Of a stretch of DNA of 6,230 nucleotides, positions 5,889 to 6,230 are shown one piece after another; the first letter of the stretch is position 1; every line of letters starts with the position of its first letter. Under the pieces are notes generated by a model. The model saw only the letters and a list, made by a program, of their open reading frames with translations, was not told the DNA's origin and ran no database searches. The stretch spans positions 1 to 6,230 of the forward strand of contig JALHTX010000388.1 in the NCBI GenBank assembly GCA_022866015.1. Direction: 5' to 3'. The position numbers and the translations under genes are program-made. Source of the DNA: Thermoplasmatota archaeon. GTDB lineage: Archaea > Thermoplasmatota > E2 > DHVEG-1.

Positions 5889-6230
5889 CTATAAACCATA
5901 GCCTTTTTCCATTAAACCATTTAATCTATCTACAAAGCGGACAAGTGGTCCACCGTCAACGATATCGTGATCTGAAGTAATTGTAAGATGAAGATATTCA
6001 CGAATAGATATTTTATTATCAACTATACCTGGTTTTTTAGTTATGCCTCCTACTACAAAAAGAGTAGATGCAATACCCCCCCAAAGGAATAAGCCAACCT
6101 GGGAAATATCCTTTCATACCAATTGCTGTAACACCTGTTGTACCCATATATTTCTTTTTTAAGATAGCATTTTTTCTTGAAATCCATAACAATAATCTTT
6201 GTATGAAAATAGGGGCGTTAAGAGCAAACT
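5889..6230 (-). CDS. 2-oxoacid dehydrogenase acyltransferase-type (E2 catalytic domain) protein, C-terminal part, frameshifted
   Basis: Only the last roughly 113 residues are seen; the 5' end lies beyond 6230. The stop is TAG at 5889-5891. The catalytic signature H-x3-D-G of the E2/chloramphenicol acetyltransferase-like fold is present in TSDHDIVDGGPLVRFVDRL close to the C-terminus, preceded by LFVVGGITKKPGIVDNKI and REYLHLTI. The upstream part reads KYMGTTGVTAIGMKGYFPGW, as in stand-alone E2-domain proteins rather than the classic E2 (GTFTISNLG-like) form. The frame breaks at the C-run 6076-6082: seven C should be six to join PGWLIPLGG with IASTLFVVGG. With seven, the protein stops soon after at a TAA. 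A homopolymer error is the simplest explanation. Whether a lipoyl domain is present cannot be seen. It catalyses acyl transfer if active; the substrate is unknown. Confidence 0.85.

Overview
The window looks like part of the chromosome of an uncultivated, AT-rich archaeon, most plausibly Thermoplasmatota-like. The reasons are archaeal BRE/TATA-type promoters, T-tract terminators instead of hairpin-plus-U terminators, Shine-Dalgarno sites, several secreted proteins with Ig-like or jelly-roll-like domains, and the short archaeal form of a YgiQ radical SAM protein. The phylum is an inference from protein style. No rRNA or other marker gene is present to fix it.

Layout, left half. Positions 1-393 (+) hold the C-terminal end of a secreted Ig-like protein, followed by a T-rich terminator. 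A 354-base gap follows. It contains a strong TATA box and, at the expected transcription start, a compact inverted-repeat structure (about 515-610) that I read as a candidate small RNA gene. The gap ends with the promoter region of the next gene. Two small secreted or membrane-associated proteins of unknown function follow (748-1374 and 1540-2013, both +). They converge on a minus-strand gene for a three-domain extracellular beta-rich protein (2127-3271), which carries a frameshift near its N-terminus.

The most notable signal is regulatory. These two plus-strand genes and the minus-strand gene each have a nearly identical 21-base box with a dyad core, AACAwwTTGTT, 42-48 bases upstream of a BRE/TATA-like sequence. 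That sequence in turn lies 47-51 bases before the start codon. This suggests one regulator controlling a set of cell-surface or secreted proteins.

Layout, right half. All genes are on the minus strand: a small four-helix membrane protein (3581-3946), a YgiQ-family radical SAM protein (4137-5735), and the C-terminal part of a 2-oxoacid dehydrogenase acyltransferase-type protein (5889-6230, running off the window). The last carries a one-base frameshift in a run of seven C. A 40-base repeat occurs twice (3474-3513 and 4065-4104), once in each 3' flank of the membrane-protein gene and the YgiQ gene.

Two frameshifts in about 6 kb, one in a homopolymer, suggest that sequencing or assembly error must be considered before either gene is called a pseudogene. 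Apart from the secreted-protein set sharing a promoter box, I see no sign that the genes form one pathway.
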